A stretch of 64,000 nucleotides of DNA from Psychroserpens damuponensis. Lineage in GTDB: Bacteria; Bacteroidota; Bacteroidia; Flavobacteriales; Flavobacteriaceae. Where the stretch lies: the NCBI RefSeq assembly GCF_000826655.1, contig NZ_JXJO01000024.1, positions 310,001 to 374,000 of the forward strand, in the 5' to 3' direction. Below are positions 63,714 to 64,000 of the stretch, one piece after another (within the stretch, counting starts at the first letter, position 1; every line of letters starts with the position of its first letter). The notes beneath the pieces were generated by a model that saw only the letters and a list, made by a program, of their open reading frames with translations, made no database searches and had not been told where the DNA came from. The position numbers and the translations under genes were made by a program.

Positions 63714-63731
63714 TTAACGGTATACCGTTAA
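63714..63731. promoter_or_regulatory. 18-bp palindrome sharing the ACGGTATACCGT core
   Basis: TTAACGGTATACCGTTAA, perfect. It lies two bases beyond the activator stop codon and about 150 bases upstream of the predicted start site of the signalling operon, an enhancer-like position. It has no T-run and so is not a terminator. Confidence 0.6.
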
Positions 63732-63732
63732 C

Positions 63733-63999
63733 TTAACTAGGCTTTTTCAAACCTAGTTTATGCATTCTATCACGTAATGTACTTGGTTTTAACTTTAATA
63801 ATGTAGAAGCGCTATTTTCGCCACTAATTTTCCAATTGCATTGTTCTAACACTTGAAAAATATGGTTACGTTGAATTGTATCTAACGATAAGTCTTTGTT
63901 ATTAATTGATTTTGTTTTTTGTTTAGACGATTCAAATCCTGGTATAAGCAAAGTTTCGTCAGTTGATAAAATAGCGGCTCTTTCAATTAAATTTTCTAG
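63733..63999 (-). CDS. sigma-54-dependent transcriptional activator, C-terminal end (5' end outside window)
   Basis: The frame is open to the window edge. It reads LENLIERAAILSTDETLLIP, the end of an AAA+ sigma-54 activator domain, then a linker (SSKQKTKSINNKDLSLD) and a Fis-type HTH (NHIFQVLEQCNWKISGENSA, then LKPSTLRDRMHKLGLKKPS). The apparent start at 63951 is internal. The activator probably controls the leftward operon from palindromes just downstream of its own gene. Confidence 0.85.
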   Translation of the reverse strand, partial: LENLIERAAILSTDETLLIPGFESSKQKTKSINNKDLSLDTIQRNHIFQVLEQCNWKISGENSASTLLKLKPSTLRDRMHKLGLKKPS

Positions 64000-64000
64000 T

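Noticed and set aside
1-64000. tRNA, rRNA, CRISPR arrays, insertion sequences, prophage
   Set aside because: No T-loop-like GGTTCRAATCC sequence, no regular spacer repeats, no transposase or phage genes were found on either strand.

Overview
The window is a compact, AT-rich (roughly one third G+C) chromosomal segment from a member of the Bacteroidota, almost certainly a Flavobacteriaceae bacterium. The signs are gliding-motility genes (gldF, gldG), a type IX secretion C-terminal sorting domain, a carboxypeptidase-regulatory-domain TonB receptor, many flavobacterial DUF families (DUF6452, DUF6048, DUF4294, DUF4870, CCC-motif protein) and promoters of the Bacteroidota type (TAnnTTTG -7 boxes). 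I saw no tRNA, rRNA, CRISPR array, insertion sequence or prophage.

Layout. 0-10.5 kb: end of an M23 peptidase, TonB receptor, cysteine desulfurase, Smr protein, secreted proteins including a T9SS substrate, and a DUF2752/CCC membrane pair. 10.5-16.7 kb: rocD with an in-frame stop at codon 7, a gene-poor stretch rich in dyads, then two RNA methyltransferases (rlmD, rlmL-like) with DUF6452/DUF6048. 16.8-22.6 kb: small metabolic and membrane genes, ending in a Fur-family regulator divergent from a MerC protein, with matched operators. 22.7-34.2 kb: an ABC permease/M1-peptidase fusion with its ATPase, M42 peptidase, NUDIX, PrsW, and a three-gene biotin-dependent acyl-CoA carboxylase. 34.2-44.6 kb: DinB, a Bcr/CflA exporter, and a five-gene two-carbon cluster (aldehyde dehydrogenase, DUF779, DUF4212, acetate symporter, acetyl-CoA synthetase) with a divergent AraC regulator. 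44.7-56 kb: acyltransferase-like membrane protein, HipA-like kinase + DUF3037, purC, PhoH, SAM hydrolase, gldF-X-gldG, dnaN. 56-60.5 kb: TauE/SafE permease with a Crp/Fnr-like site, TPMT-like methyltransferase, MORN-like secreted protein, LacI regulator and a decayed DUF255 gene. 60.5-64 kb: a leftward signalling operon (two paralogous small proteins, PAS histidine kinase, response regulator) downstream of a sigma-54 activator gene, with two related perfect palindromes between them.

Most of the window is housekeeping or typical accessory flavobacterial content. The strongest unexplained signals are a short motif, CTTCGGAA(A), present 29 times on both strands where base composition predicts about one; the tandem GGTATACC palindromes before the signalling operon; the disrupted rocD start; the paired CGCAACNNNGTTGCAT operators; and the HipA-like kinase/DUF3037 pair. 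Functional statements are inferred from motifs read by eye; no database search was run.
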